DNA of 64,000 bases from Eutrigla gurnardus (lineage: Eukaryota > Chordata > Actinopteri > Perciformes > Triglidae). Below the pieces are notes generated by a model that ran no database searches, was not told the origin of the DNA, and was given only the letters and a program-made list of their open reading frames with translations. The stretch is taken from the NCBI GenBank assembly GCA_963514095.1, contig OY741276.1, positions 23,577,695-23,641,694 of the forward strand, in the 5' to 3' direction. Positions 1 through 12,811 of the stretch are shown here, piece by piece. The translations under genes and the position numbers were made by a program. The number at the start of each line of letters is the position of its first letter. Within the stretch, counting starts at the first letter, position 1.

Positions 1-470
1 ACAAAGTCATATTATAGTATGCCCTAAAACATCATAGTGTAGTACAGCATAAAAAGTCATGGCATGTAATAATATGACTTTTTATGGCATACTATAATAT
101 GACTTTTTCTTCATTTCTATGGCATGCTCTACTATTACTTTTTTTAAATAAATTTTAAGGTATACTATACAAGGCATACTAAAAAAGTAATATTATACAA
201 AAAACAAAAAGTTAAAAAAGTGAAATACAAAATGTCATAAACAGTATAATCCTAAAAAAGTCTTAATATAGTATGCCATAAAAAATATAAAAGTCATACT
301 ATGCCACATAAAATTCATATTGTATTATGCCATGAGAAGTCATAGTATAGTATGCTATAAAAGTCATAGTACGGTGTGTCATAAAAATTAATAGTAAAGT
401 ATGCCACAAAAAATGTACAAATGACAAAATGTCATAGTACAATATGTATATGTAATAATGAAAATAATCA
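1..470. repeat. AT-rich degenerate minisatellite with inverted units
   Basis: Variants of AAAAGTCATAGTATAGTATGCCAT recur roughly every 25-30 bases. In about 1-60 and 240-470 the unit reads in one direction; in about 75-170 it reads as its reverse complement (TATGACTTTTTATGGCATAC). The junction near 50-115 is therefore palindromic. Related fragments reappear at about 7925-8010. No coding content. Confidence 0.8.
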
Positions 471-665
471 TATCCAAGTTCCAACCTGCTTATTCAATAT
501 TAGAAAACCTTTTTACTACTAGAGAAAATGTTTTTGCTGCTTTCAAAATATTCTCATACGTTCTCAATTTTATATACTGCTTAAGCTTAATATTTCATGT
601 TAGAACTTTAATAATCATATTGAATATTGTATAATTATGACTTTATATAGTTTTCCCCCTTGGGT

Positions 666-1081
666 TTTATTGCTATGTGCTGCCTGCACACCTTTTAAAC
701 TGTATTTCCTTTTTTCTTGCTTTGCTGTTTCTATTCACAAGAGAATTCTGAGGGTCTCAAGCTGATTAACACGATAGAAAAGAAGAACAAACATTACTTA
801 CTTATATTAAAAATATTGTGATATTCTGGAGAGTTTAATCTCTTCAAATGGAACAGCCTGACATTTGTCTTTAGCTCGACTTAGAACTTGAGGACATACA
901 TGTGACGAGCGGTTACTAATGGCTGGCTTGTTCACGACCACAAGCCAAACCGCTTGAGGACCAGCGGTCTGAACTACAAATATACAGTAAGTGCATCTGT
1001 TGTAGACTTCACTGGACAGACAGGTAACGAGGGGAGAAAAGGGTGCATGACAGCCGTTATTGGGTTCCCCACCAGGTCGCC
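666..1081 (-). other. cit: Probable cit 3' UTR or terminal intron with poly(A) signal
   Basis: If the exon is read through to the TAG at 1082, the downstream 400 bases would be the 3' UTR. A minus-strand AATAAA lies at 671-666. No conserved coding segment was seen here. If the donor at 1090 is used, this is intron instead. Confidence 0.35.
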
Positions 1082-1379
1082 CTACTCTACCTTGTTAACG
1101 GGGGCGAGCTGTGTGCGGACAGACCCGGCATGGAGTCTGCTGCTGTCCCCAAACCTCCCGGGTGACCTCTCCCTGCGACTGTCCAGCACCCTGCCGGGCG
1201 ACTTCTCCCTGTCCAGCGGCCGGGCCGGAGATTTATCCCGCCTGAACTCGGTGCGGCCCTCCCGGTAACGGTGTGGCGTGCTGGGCTCCCGGTGCAGGCC
1301 GTCGTGGCTACCGGGGCCTGAAGTCAGACGCTTGGAGATGTGCTCCGTGTACGTGGGCGGGCCTCGCTTGCTGGGACTC
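1082..1379 (-). CDS. cit: cit C-terminal basic SPxR tail exon
   Basis: This last recognised exon starts after a TTTTCCACAG acceptor and encodes SPSKRGPPTYTEHISKR, then a basic tail with three related repeats (RDKSPARP, REKSPGRV, RERSPGRF), ending VRTQLAPVNK. Human CIT continues with a short segment ending in a PDZ ligand (QSSV). Here, read-through after AAG gives only V-E and a TAG stop at 1084-1082. The sequence AAG|GTAGAG at 1091/1090 is also a good splice donor, so the true last coding exon may be a tiny one farther downstream. No such exon was recognised in 1-1080. The serine-proline repeats look like phosphorylation substrates (inference). Confidence 0.9.
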
Positions 1380-3026
1380 CTGTGGAAAACACAGGAGAGA
1401 GCATCGACTCACAACAGTGTCTTACAATGAAAACCAAGTGACTGTAAGAAAGACGATATTATGTTTGTACAGCAGGTGGCGCTGTTGGCCTTCACAACAA
1501 CTTGGTTTTATAAGTGTTGTGTAGGTGTCCAAGTGTTTAATCCACCTACACACCATTACCAATGTAACGCCTGCATGTTTTGTTTAAATGAAGGACGGGA
1601 GCTGACCCTCTGCTGGAGCCGGTCCTCTGCAGCTCTCCAGACTCTCTGATCAGACTTCCCTTACAGCAGATGACCCTCAGCTTGTTCTGGTAGGAGGAGG
1701 CCAGGTAAATGGCCCCGGAGGAGATGGCTGGGCCCAGGTAGCGAGGGTTGGGGATGTCCAGGTGAGCCAGCACTGTGGGGCTGGAAGCAGAGACAGTAAT
1801 GTGGGAAATACAGCCAACACCTGAAGCATCTGAAGGGTTTAAGATGTGCTGGAAGGTCGCCGGTCTGTCTCACCCCAGAGCTGCATGTCCCTGAACTTCG
1901 ATGACGTCCAGAGAGTTGAAGTAGGTGACAAACAGGTAGGGCTCTCTGTAGGCTGCACCAGGGAAACAACGTCAACATCTCCTACTGTGTTGCCTATTGC
2001 TGTATGGACGCATCACAAAGCAGCAGTAGGAGTTGCAAAGTGTATTTACCAAAAGACAGAGGCAGGCGGCTCCACTTAATGTCCTCGGTGCGGCTTCTTC
2101 GTCCATATGTGTCCACAAACACTCCAAACTCTGCCACACAGATAAAGATTACTAATACACTCCCTGGTGTGCCTCCTATTGTGTCAAAGACTGGATTGTG
2201 TGTTGGCACTTTGGATTTATTGTATAGCAAAATAGGGACATCAACTAGTTGCCTTGAACGCACCGTGAAAACAGAGCAGGTACTCCTCCTTCTGCATGCT
2301 GCTGGCCACCTGCATGATGGCGATGGGGAAGCTGTGGGACGAGGCGGCGAACATCGCCGACGCCAGCGACACGTCGTTCTTGTCCAGGAACTCTGCAGTG
2401 GACGGGTCAAACACGTTAATGTTATCCTGCCGTCGTCTGGCACCTGATGCATCGCACAAACCCTAATAACCCTAATATTTACAATACACAATATGTTTCA
2501 ACTGATCAAGGTCAACAAAAACTACATATAACATGTAGGTGTGTCATGTTTCTGCAGGAGAACACAAGGTTTGCTGCTGTTTGTTGGTTTTGGGTGCAGA
2601 TTTTAGGTTCTCCTCACCTTCGAGCACAAACTGCTTCATCTCGATCTCGTAGAACTTGTTGGTGCCGATGATGATGCTGTAGCTGGTCAGATGGATGCAG
2701 CTGCAGGGCTCCAGAGTTTCAATCTCCTGTGAGATACAGAATGGAGACTTGAGTAGCAGACGGCACTTTGTAGTCAACACATGAATAAAGGAAACAAGGA
2801 AGGACATCCAAATGATCTTCTTCTCTTCTGTTTGGAAGCGTATCTACGGTTCCTGAGTTCAATATTCTGTTAACGTACGTTAACCCTCGTATTGTGAGAC
2901 CATCAAACAGTCTGGGTAGTCCTGGTGGTTATTATGTTCTCTGTTATTCAGGTTACGGGTTGCAGTTATGGAATTGTATTTTACACTTAAATATTGAGTC
3001 TCCTTTGAATCAATACTGGATGTCCC

Positions 3027-3098
<72 letters not shown>

Positions 3099-3543
3099 AA
3101 GAAAAAAATATATATACACACATAAATGCTTGGAAATAAGGTATAGTATATATATTGTTGTTCTGACAAACTGAACTAACAGGTCATGTTCACCTTACGA
3201 ATGCAGTATTTGTTGAGATTGTCATTGTAGCGCAGAATGGTTATCTTGTTCGGCATAGCAGCACATATACACGGCCCGTTGTCTATCTGTAAAAAGAATG
3301 CAGACGTCACTTTCTAAAGTCACATTGTTTTCACCAGCAACAACAAAAAGAAAGTCAGGAAGCTTAATGTGAAGTCTGACAGAAGAGAGGAAGACGTACT
3401 CTCCCAGCAGCAAACAGATGGCAGCCCTTCACCGTCTCAAAGATGTAGGGAGCCAGCTCAGACTGGCTGGGGAGGTGGGACTGGGCCAGAGACTGCTTCA
3501 CTCTCTTAATCTCCACCAGACACAACGCCCGCTCGTCCCCTGC

Positions 3544-3608
<65 letters not shown>

Positions 3609-6600
3609 TAAACACACACACACACACACACATTAAACACACACACACATTAAACACGGCCGTTCACACAAGTTCCAGCAGGACAAGAAGACAATCCACG
3701 TCTTAGTCATCCTGCTGTCGTCTGTCACACATCTATACGTGTCACCAGAGTGATTTGAATGGCAGATTTAATGATGAATAATAATTATAGGGCCTCAGTT
3801 ATGCCAGTTACTTATAATGGCTTTTTGATTCATGAGAAAACCCCCACTCCCTGGACTTAAAGTCTAGACTCAGATCCTGCTCAGTTATCATGTGACGACG
3901 GAGACGAAGCTGGACGCCTCACCAACGATCATCAGCAGCTTCTCCTGCTCTTTGATGATGTGGATCTGAAAGACGGATCCCAGGCCAGGGATGTGAGTCA
4001 GGGAGTTCTTGATGACGTTCAGAGCGTACAGACCCTCTTCGGAGCCCACCATGACTATCTGCAGCACAGTAAGAAAACATCATCATTAACATGGGCATCA
4101 TTATGCTGGTAACCATGGTGCAGATTCAAACAGGCCCGACATGTGGCGAGTGTTGGCAGAGATCCCCGAGCATCTGCTCTGTGCTCCCTCCATAAATTAA
4201 GAACATTCCTTCTACTGTAGAGAAAAGATGTTTTCTAAAAGATCAACATGAAAATAAAAGAAATATGTGATATAATCTAAGAAATAAAGTACAAACATGT
4301 TGACTGTAGTAGCACACAGTCAGTCACGCTCAGATCAATGTGATCCAGTGGAATGGTACCTGATCTGTGAGGGGGAGGGTGCAGTTAATGTCCAGCCTAT
4401 CATCTCCCTCCAGCTTGAGGAGAGAGTTACCCAGCAGCTTCTGTAAGAGCAGAGAGAGGTCAGGGGTCAACAGGGTCACGACCTCAGGGGGAGGCGGCAG
4501 AGAAGAACAGAGGGGGCTGGACGGCTGCAGGACTGTGTGCAGGTTAACAGCGTCAGAGGTGGGACCAAGTCACAAGTCAGTCTCCGGGTTTAAATGCTTT
4601 AGCTACCTTAACAAAAACACATTCAAAGTTATCGTCATATAAAAAGGAAGAGAGGTCATGTACGTAATATTTCCTGTTCATATATGTATGTAATAGAGAG
4701 GGTGGGGTCTTTGCAGAGGGGTCCGTTTCCTATCGGACTATACTGTATATTATTTTTGTGAAAATCCTAATTATTGTGCAACATATGTGTAAAAAGATAT
4801 GACTACCAAATGTTCTCGGCTAAACAGCTGAGGAAAGCAATAAAAGGGTTTTATGTACATTTAAAATACATTTCAATCCATAACTACAAATACACTTTAC
4901 ATTCTGTATGTTAGTGTAACTTACTGATAAAACATTCAAACTTCAAATAATCAACATTAATAAAAAATGTACCGTCGACTTTTATCAGATAATGCTCAAC
5001 ATGTTGCGTGATACCATGAGCTGCTTCACTCTGGTCTAGCTGGATTAATATTCTATCTCTAATAACAGCATGAGAAATTATTTATGTCACATATGAAAAG
5101 ATGAAGAGAATGTGAATTTCAAGTCAGATGTCACAGTCAACATCTAATCATCCAAAATGAAGTTTATATTGTCCAGTTAGTGACTGGTGTCTCATTGGTG
5201 AGTCCGGGTCACGTGACTTGGGTCCCAGTCTCTAGAGTGTGCAGAGGGACAGCAGGGTAAAACACAGACGAGTACACAAGCAGGTAAAAACCCACGGATC
5301 CCTGGTCCTCTGGACTGAAGGGGATCGACCCAAAGATGATCAGACATCTTGGAGAGAAGTCGTGTGCTGTGGTTGGAATACGAGACGCCAAATATAAACT
5401 CCAGCAACACTCAAACTATTACGTGGACACAGAGTTTGCACAGTGACAGTGTAGCAGAGGATAGTGAGATTGAGGAGTGGTCACAGCAGGTGAGGTGAGA
5501 GCAGGGGGGGGGGGGGGGGGGGGGGGATGACCCACCAACACAATGACAGACACATGCACTACTGCGTGCCTCGTGAAGGACGTGTGTGAGTGTGTGTGTC
5601 GGTCAGTCGGTCGTACGTCTGTATGTCTGTAACTTTTTTACCTGGACCAGAGGAGACAGAACCATTTGTCTTTTGGACACAGCAGCCTATGTGTGCGATG
5701 GGACCCAATGGAATGGGCAGAATAGAGCAAATCAACAAAACACGCCCATTTACCGGACATACAATGTGGCGTGATGACAAAGCAACAAACAGCGGTGAGA
5801 AAGAGAGGAGGGAAGGAGAAGAGGAGAGAAGAAGGGGACAATTAACGACACATATAAATGAACTTGGGAGTTATCCGTTAAAACTGTAAACCTAAAACGT
5901 CTTCAAATGAATTCTCAAGTCATGATTAGCCTCCGCACGGTTAAACAGCACGCTTTACCTCTGCGGCCATAGACAAGACAGTCATCCCCCGCCTGCTCCA
6001 GAGATACTCACTGCATCAGCCTCGGCCTTCTCCCGCGAGGCTCGCCCCGCGGCCACCACGGACTCCATGACGGCCACCCAGCGCTGTTTGTCTGGGAAAC
6101 TGGGGGCCATGAAGTATATCAACTGTCCGGGCCAGCAGGGGGCGTGACAATGGGACTCCAGCTTCAGGACGTAGGGAACATCTGACACACAGGAAACATG
6201 CTGTAAGTAGACTTTACACTCGCACCGGTTTTCATAGTTATTTAAAGTCAAATCAAACTCTGCTTCCTTTAACTGGAGCGCTCTGGACCCCTGAGAGTGC
6301 AATAGCCTTACTAAAATTCATTTCTAAAGAAGAATACAACGAGAGGAAGTGTGAGAGATTTCCAAGCATGTAAAACATAGAAAGGACGCCACACTTTGCT
6401 TATCGTACCTGACTTTGCGGTGTTGGGAAGCTCCGACGCCCCCACTGCTCCGTGAACGATCACCTCGCCGTCTGACAAACAAAGGTCAAACTCTTCCAGT
6501 GGCTTCACTGAATCTGGAGAACACACACAGGGGAATAAAAAAACAGCATGAAAAGTCATGTGCTCCAGTAGATCTATGAAATGTGTTGTTCTGCTGCCCG

Positions 6601-8092
6601 GGTAAAAGAGACAGACCTTCTCTGGGCTCGATCTCGTAGATGGACACTTTAGTCCCATCAAGCACCATGTATTTTCTCTCCCAGCCCTGGCCTCGCTTCC
6701 CATTCCTGCAAACACATAACCAAACGTCTACATTACTGCAATATGATGAAATAGATTCAGCTGTTTTTGCAGGAAACTCTACAAATGCCTTCATTTAAAC
6801 TGGTTGGAGTACATAAATACACATTACAGAACATAAGTAAGAGTGCCAGAAGGACTCTCAACATGTGACACAAGTCTCCCTTTATAGACATGCCCACTTT
6901 ACTTTCACCCATTCTAACACTGGTATATTTGAATATGTCTGCATACTGGGTCCCTAAATAGCCTTGGAATTTAAAAACCTTGCAAGAACTAATAAGACAT
7001 AATAGAACATGGAGATGTTTATCATATAATACGTCCATCATAATATTCAAAGCTTTTCAGACTTTCACAATTTAGTCAGTTGGGTTTATGTGTGTCTCTA
7101 AGGGGTAAAGTCTATCTGTGTAAACCAGATAGACTTTTGAGCACCCATGCACGACGACCGGCTGCATCTCGGCCCGTGTGAATATATGGAACAACATGTT
7201 GTTGACCATGAGAAAAAATAGCTTTGATTTGGCATGTGTTGAGTGGAAACTTTAAGACTGCAATGCACCAAAATAATAAAGCTGAATGGCAGAGAGGAGT
7301 GAGAGAAAAACTTCAACAATGACATCATGGTGTCTAACCTGGGCTGTTTCATCCAGCCCTCCAAGTGCATGTGTCCGCTGGCCTCCTTGAGCTGCTGACC
7401 CGGGGCGCTGCCCTTGTCCCGGCTCAGGCCCTCGGACAGATGCAGGGAACAGTCGCTGGACATGCCACACGTGGCCGGAAGGCAGGGGGAGCATTTGGGA
7501 TGGCACAAAGCGTGACATTCTGAGGAGAGAGGAAACAGGTCACCAGTCTATGGCAGGGCTGACACAGAGACAGACAACCTTTAAGCTCACATTCACACTT
7601 ACAGGCTATTAAGAGTCATCACTTTCATGTGTTTGGTCTGTGGGAGGAACCCGGAAAAACCACGCTAACACAGAGAACAAACTCCACACAGATGGTAGAC
7701 CCAAGCCTGCAAAAATACATATTATATTTGACGGGTGCAATGATTACATGACGTGTCCCGATGGCCCAGGTGGAATTCATTCATGCCTAGAATGTGTTTA
7801 TAAAACACAAAACATTGCAAATGATTCCAACTTCATGGGCGACCCTGTATATGATTACATTTTATAAGATCCAATACTATGATTTCTTTTTTTACCTTTT
7901 CTTCTTTTAGGAGACGATTTAAAAAAAAATGCTATACCATGTTTTTTTTTTCAAAAAATATGACTACTGACTTTTTTTTTTATGACATACTAGGATTTTT
8001 TATGACATTTTTCAGCCACGACAGTGATGCTGGTATTGTTTTTACTTGTGAATCTCTATGTGAGTCATTAAAGCACAATGGTGGTCCTGCAG

Positions 8093-8159
<67 letters not shown>

Positions 8160-11100
8160 CCCCATGCAGGTCAAGAAAGTTTGTAAGGTTTTTAAAGTGT
8201 TTTAGGCTCAATATCAGATTATATAAATATACTATATTGCCAAAAGTATTCACTCCCCATCCAAATAATTGAAATCAGGTGTTCAATCACTTCCATGACC
8301 ACAGGTGTGTAAAAGCAGCACCTCGGCATGCAGACTGTTTCTACAAACATGTATGAAAGAATGGGTCGTTCTCAGGAGCTCAGTGAATTCCAGCGTGGTA
8401 CTGTGATAGGATGTGTATATATGGTACTGTGATAGGATGGGTATATATATATATAGATATATATATCATGGTACTGTGATAGGATGCCACCTGTGCAACC
8501 ATTCCAGTTCTGAAATCTACTCAGCCAAGAAGTGGTAGACCACGTAAAATGACGGAGCGTGGTCAGCGGATGCTGAGGCACAGAGGTCACAGAGGTCACC
8601 AACTTTCTGCAGAGTCAATCACTACAGACCTCCAAACTTCATGTGGCCTTCAGATTAGCTCAAGAACAGTGTAGAGAGCTTCATGGAATGGGTTTCCATG
8701 ACGATCAGCTGCATGAGTCTGGGTTTGGTGGTTGCCAGGACAACGGTACTTGTCTGACTGCATTGTGCCACGTGTAAAGTTTGGTGGAGGGGGATTATGG
8801 TGTGGGTTGTTTTTCAGGAGCTGGGTTTGACCCCTTAGTTCCAGTGAAAGGAACTCTGAATGCTTCAGAATACCAAGACATGTTGGACAATTCCATGCTC
8901 CCAACTTTGTGGAACAGTTTGGGGATGTTCCCTTCCTGTTCCAACATGACTGTGCACCAGAGCACAAAGCAAGGTCCATAAAGACATGGAGGAGAGAGTT
9001 TGGTGTGGATGAACTTGACTGGCCTGCACAGAGTCCTGACCTCAACCCGATAGAACACCTATGGGATGAATTAGAGTGGAGACTGAGAGCCAGGCCTTCC
9101 CTCCAACATCAGTGTGTGACCTCACAAATACGCTTCTGGAAGAATGGTCAAAAAGTCCCATAAACACACTAAACCTTGTGGAAGAGTTGAAGCTGTTATA
9201 GCTGTAAAAGGTGGACCAACGTAAGAATGGGATGTCACTTAAGTTCATATGCGAGTCAAGGCATGTAAGTGAATACTTTTGTCCACATAGTGTATACATA
9301 TAATCATGGTTTCACACATCATAAAAGGGCTCCCATTTACTGTATTTTAATCTCCATTCATACATAGCAAAGATAAAGAACTCTCCATCCATTTTTTTGA
9401 CATAAAGGCACGTTTTCTTTTCCCTTCCAACACATCTGTAACTCACCCAGACAGGTAGCAGCCTGGCGACCGAAGTGCACGGTATCCAGGCACACGGTAC
9501 ACTTGGCAGCTCTCATGTTGAGTCCCACTGTGAAGCGGTGAGCGGTGTTGTGGTGCACCACCCTCTCTCTCTCCCTCTCTCTGTCTCTCTGACTGTCCTT
9601 CAAACGCCGGCTAAACTCTGAATACAGTCGGGGGGAACACAGTGAGGGCAGGCAGCTCCAGCACGTCTTGCTGTGTCAGGTACATTAGCATCACTTCAAA
9701 ACCTCAGTGCACCATGCCATATCCGCTATGAAATCAGTCCAACAAAAGAAGGCTTCCAAAAGAACTGTAAGATGTTGAGCAAAAATGCATAAGCAAGTAC
9801 ATTTTGGAGACACAGATGGTTGAAAAAGAATATTGATTCAATCCTTTGTGCTTCTGCCCTCTCACTGTTAGACTTTTAGGCATTATCCAGTCAGTACCGA
9901 GTCTCTGGCTGTGTGTCCAGTACTCTGTTTGCACACTGCAACATGTTTCAATAATCATCACATTTTGATGTTCATTTCTTTTACTCCTTTCTGTTGATGT
10001 CACTGTCACGTTTCCTCCCGAGACTAATATCAGATTGTAACGATTCGAGATGAAGACGGGGATCGTCCAGGCTTAACTTTGTTGTCGTGACTTTGACTCT
10101 TTTGTAAGAATACAGTGACTGAATAATGCCGTTCATTCGTTTTCACAGCGTGGCTTCAAACAGCGTTTTGTGCTGTTTATCGTATGGTGCATCTCTGTTA
10201 GTGTATGATGTGAAGCTCAGGTGGGATTGTAGTGAGTTAAAGAGCACAGCAGAGTTCGGCAAATCAGATTGGCTCAGATAAAATGCTTCAGATTTCTAAA
10301 GCTCTGCACTTGAAGATGTCTCGGCTTCGTCTGACCCGACTGGTGGGATCTCACATTTTTATATAAGTGCAGAGCTTTTAAAATCTGGCCTTTTTAAGGA
10401 TGTGGATGAGGCAAAAGTAGAAGAGAGATAAGAGACCAAACTGAGGAAACCATAAGTTTGGACAACTTACTTTCAAAAGTGACCCTCCTTCTCTCTGAAA
10501 GGTGTGTGAAAGAAAAAGGATAGTAAGAGTTTCATAAATGGTCCTTTGGCGAGTGACATTACATGTGTGTCTCTATGTGTGTGCAGGTGAGGGCCGGTAT
10601 ATACGTCATGTGAAGCTATAAACCTGCATGAATGTGTCTGTTAGAGAGGAACAGCTGCACTTTAGTGAACATCACTCCTTCACTCACCCTCGGGCGTCGC
10701 GGTGGCCTTCCTGCGTTCTGAGTTGGAGGGCGCCAGGTTGGTCGGGCCCTGCTGGTGCTCAGGAGACTTCACCATAGCAGACATAATCATCTGCTGCCGC
10801 GCTCCGGCCGGGTTTGAAGAGTTACCGTGCTCCTTGTACTGGAGCGCTGGGGTTGGAACCATTGAGTCATTGACCTCATATGTACACATGTATTCACTCA
10901 GAGATTGAAGTGCTGTCCGAGAGCAGACTCACCCTCCTCTCTCAGAGATCGCAGCTCCCCTCTCATTTTCTGCAGGGCCTCCTCCAGGTCAGTGCTACGA
11001 GCGCGTTCTTTGTCCAGAGCGATCTTCATGTCGCTGTACTGCAGAGGTACCGGCTGGATGGAGGGCACAGGGGAAACCGTGCCTTGACCCTGACCCTGAG

Positions 11101-11904
11101 CTTGGGCCTGAGCAGCCATGGCAGCCAACAAGTCCTCCCGACGACGCCCAAACAGACCCTGAGACAAAGGGAGCAAACCTGTTCACTTTGCTCCTTTGGT
11201 TCCGACTCTAATTCAGTGTGTCACTGTGGTGAGGATTAACTCTTTGAGGCTGGTGGAAGTTATAAATGACAGCTTATGAATAAAGGGACTCATGCGTGGA
11301 TGTCCCGTTATTGAAGTAATTATCAAACTCATATTATTTTAAAATAATTCTCTAAATAGTTATTTCTTTTATATTTCTCCCCCCTTTCTATCGCAGGTAT
11401 CCAGACGTGCAATTAGTCTATTTAATTGTCTGTCTGGAGCCCTTTATCAACCTGAAAGTATCATCCTTTTTTATCATGCTAAAAAAAATAAATCCTAACA
11501 GCTTTTTGGTCCAATGCCAAAGCTTTGAAAGACTTTGGTCAACATTTTTTTCCAGGGTTCCACATTCAGACCTGTGTTGGAAGACATGCAATCTACAGTC
11601 AATCTGACCTTCTTCTTCTTGGAGCCCCCGTGAGCCTGGGCCTGGAGGAAGTCTATGAGCTTGGTCTGCTGGGTGATGGTCCCCTCCATTTTCACCTTCT
11701 CATGGGAGTACACAGCCTGCAGGTGGAGCTAAGTGAACATCACTACTGCCATGAATTCCTCCTCTAGTACTTCACTTCACAAAGAGAGGGTGACAGAGAG
11801 GACAGGGGATGTGCAGTATGCTGTGGGGGGCATGCCATGTGTTTATGTGTATTTCACTATCAACGCAGCCCAGTGACAGAACACTGAGGGAGAAACAAGA
11901 TATA

Positions 11905-11940
<36 letters not shown>

Positions 11941-12742
11941 CAGCACCTGGATGTTCTCCAGCTGGTACTCCAGGTCAGTCCTTTCAGTCTTCAGCAGGTC
12001 AGTCTGGTCCAGAGCGTCCTGCAGTCCCTGGGTCAGACGGAAGATGTGGGTCTTCTGGGCATCCATCTGCTGCTGCAGTTTCTCCTGCTGTGAACGTAAA
12101 ACTCCTACACATCACAACCTGGAAGCTGCACTTCTTACACGTGATTGCTTTCCGATGATGGCCACAGCTAGCACAGTTTGACATCTGTTACAGCTGTGAC
12201 TCAAGTTAATCTTTTCCATTCTGGCAATTGATTTGCAGATGTTAAAATCGAACCTGAAGTTATGTGCACAAATATAATGTATGCATTAAAAAAAACAATA
12301 GGTCAATGGCATAAATGCAGAATGTACCTCCTCCAGCAGCCTCTGCTTCAGATCTCTCTCACTCTCCAGCTTTTGCTGCAAACTGTGGGCGTTCATCTCC
12401 AGCATGGCGTGCTTCTTCTCCAGATCGTTCAACTGAGAACAGAACGCAGGAAGAGTTAACTGCTGTTAACCAGAGAAATACTGTGCAGGAAAAACGTATC
12501 CAACAGTGCATGGGGAAATGCTTACGGTGTCGGTGAGGCTCTCAGCTTTGATCTTCTGGTCTTTGAGGGCCTGTTGCAGCGCCACGATCTCAGCCTTGTG
12601 CTCCTTGACTGCCTGCTCCACAGCCTGGCGAGACTCAGAGCTGCGCTGCTCTGAACGAAGCCTGGAGCCAACAGTAAACCATTGACACTAAAGTCATTAA
12701 GTGCATTCTAGTGCAGTTCAGCTATAATGATTTTACAGTTTT

Positions 12743-12811
<69 letters not shown>

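Larger units (their letters stand above)
8228..9296 (+). mobile_element. Tc1/mariner element, inactive, with recognisable terminal inverted repeats
   Basis: The left end TATACTATATTGCCAAAAGT and the reverse complement of the right end (TATACACTATGTGGACAAAAG, shown for comparison as ends in ...CAAAAGTATTCACT) match over about 30 bases, each bounded by TA. Between them the plus strand holds a broken Tc1-type transposase. Readable pieces are FQHDCAPEHKARS and DWPAQSPDLNPIEHLWDELE (about 8966-9080), which carry a catalytic D and the conserved region of the DDE/D fold. An upstream piece in another frame starts near 8781. Frameshifts and stops make the element non-autonomous. It lies in the intron between the two C1 exons of cit, antisense to the gene. 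Confidence 0.93.

Noticed and set aside
910..975. Possible terminal cit exon around CCGCTGGTCCTCAAGCGG on the minus strand
   Set aside because: In the required phase it gives no WDQSSV-like end and runs into unrelated codons.
954..1268. Plus-strand 104-codon open frame rich in L, S and R
   Set aside because: It is the antisense shadow of the cit C-terminal exon, whose minus-strand reading matches citron.
3364..3657. Minus-strand frame encoding a long VCVCVC repeat
   Set aside because: Translation of the TG microsatellite in front of a real cit exon; only 3400-3539 is coding.
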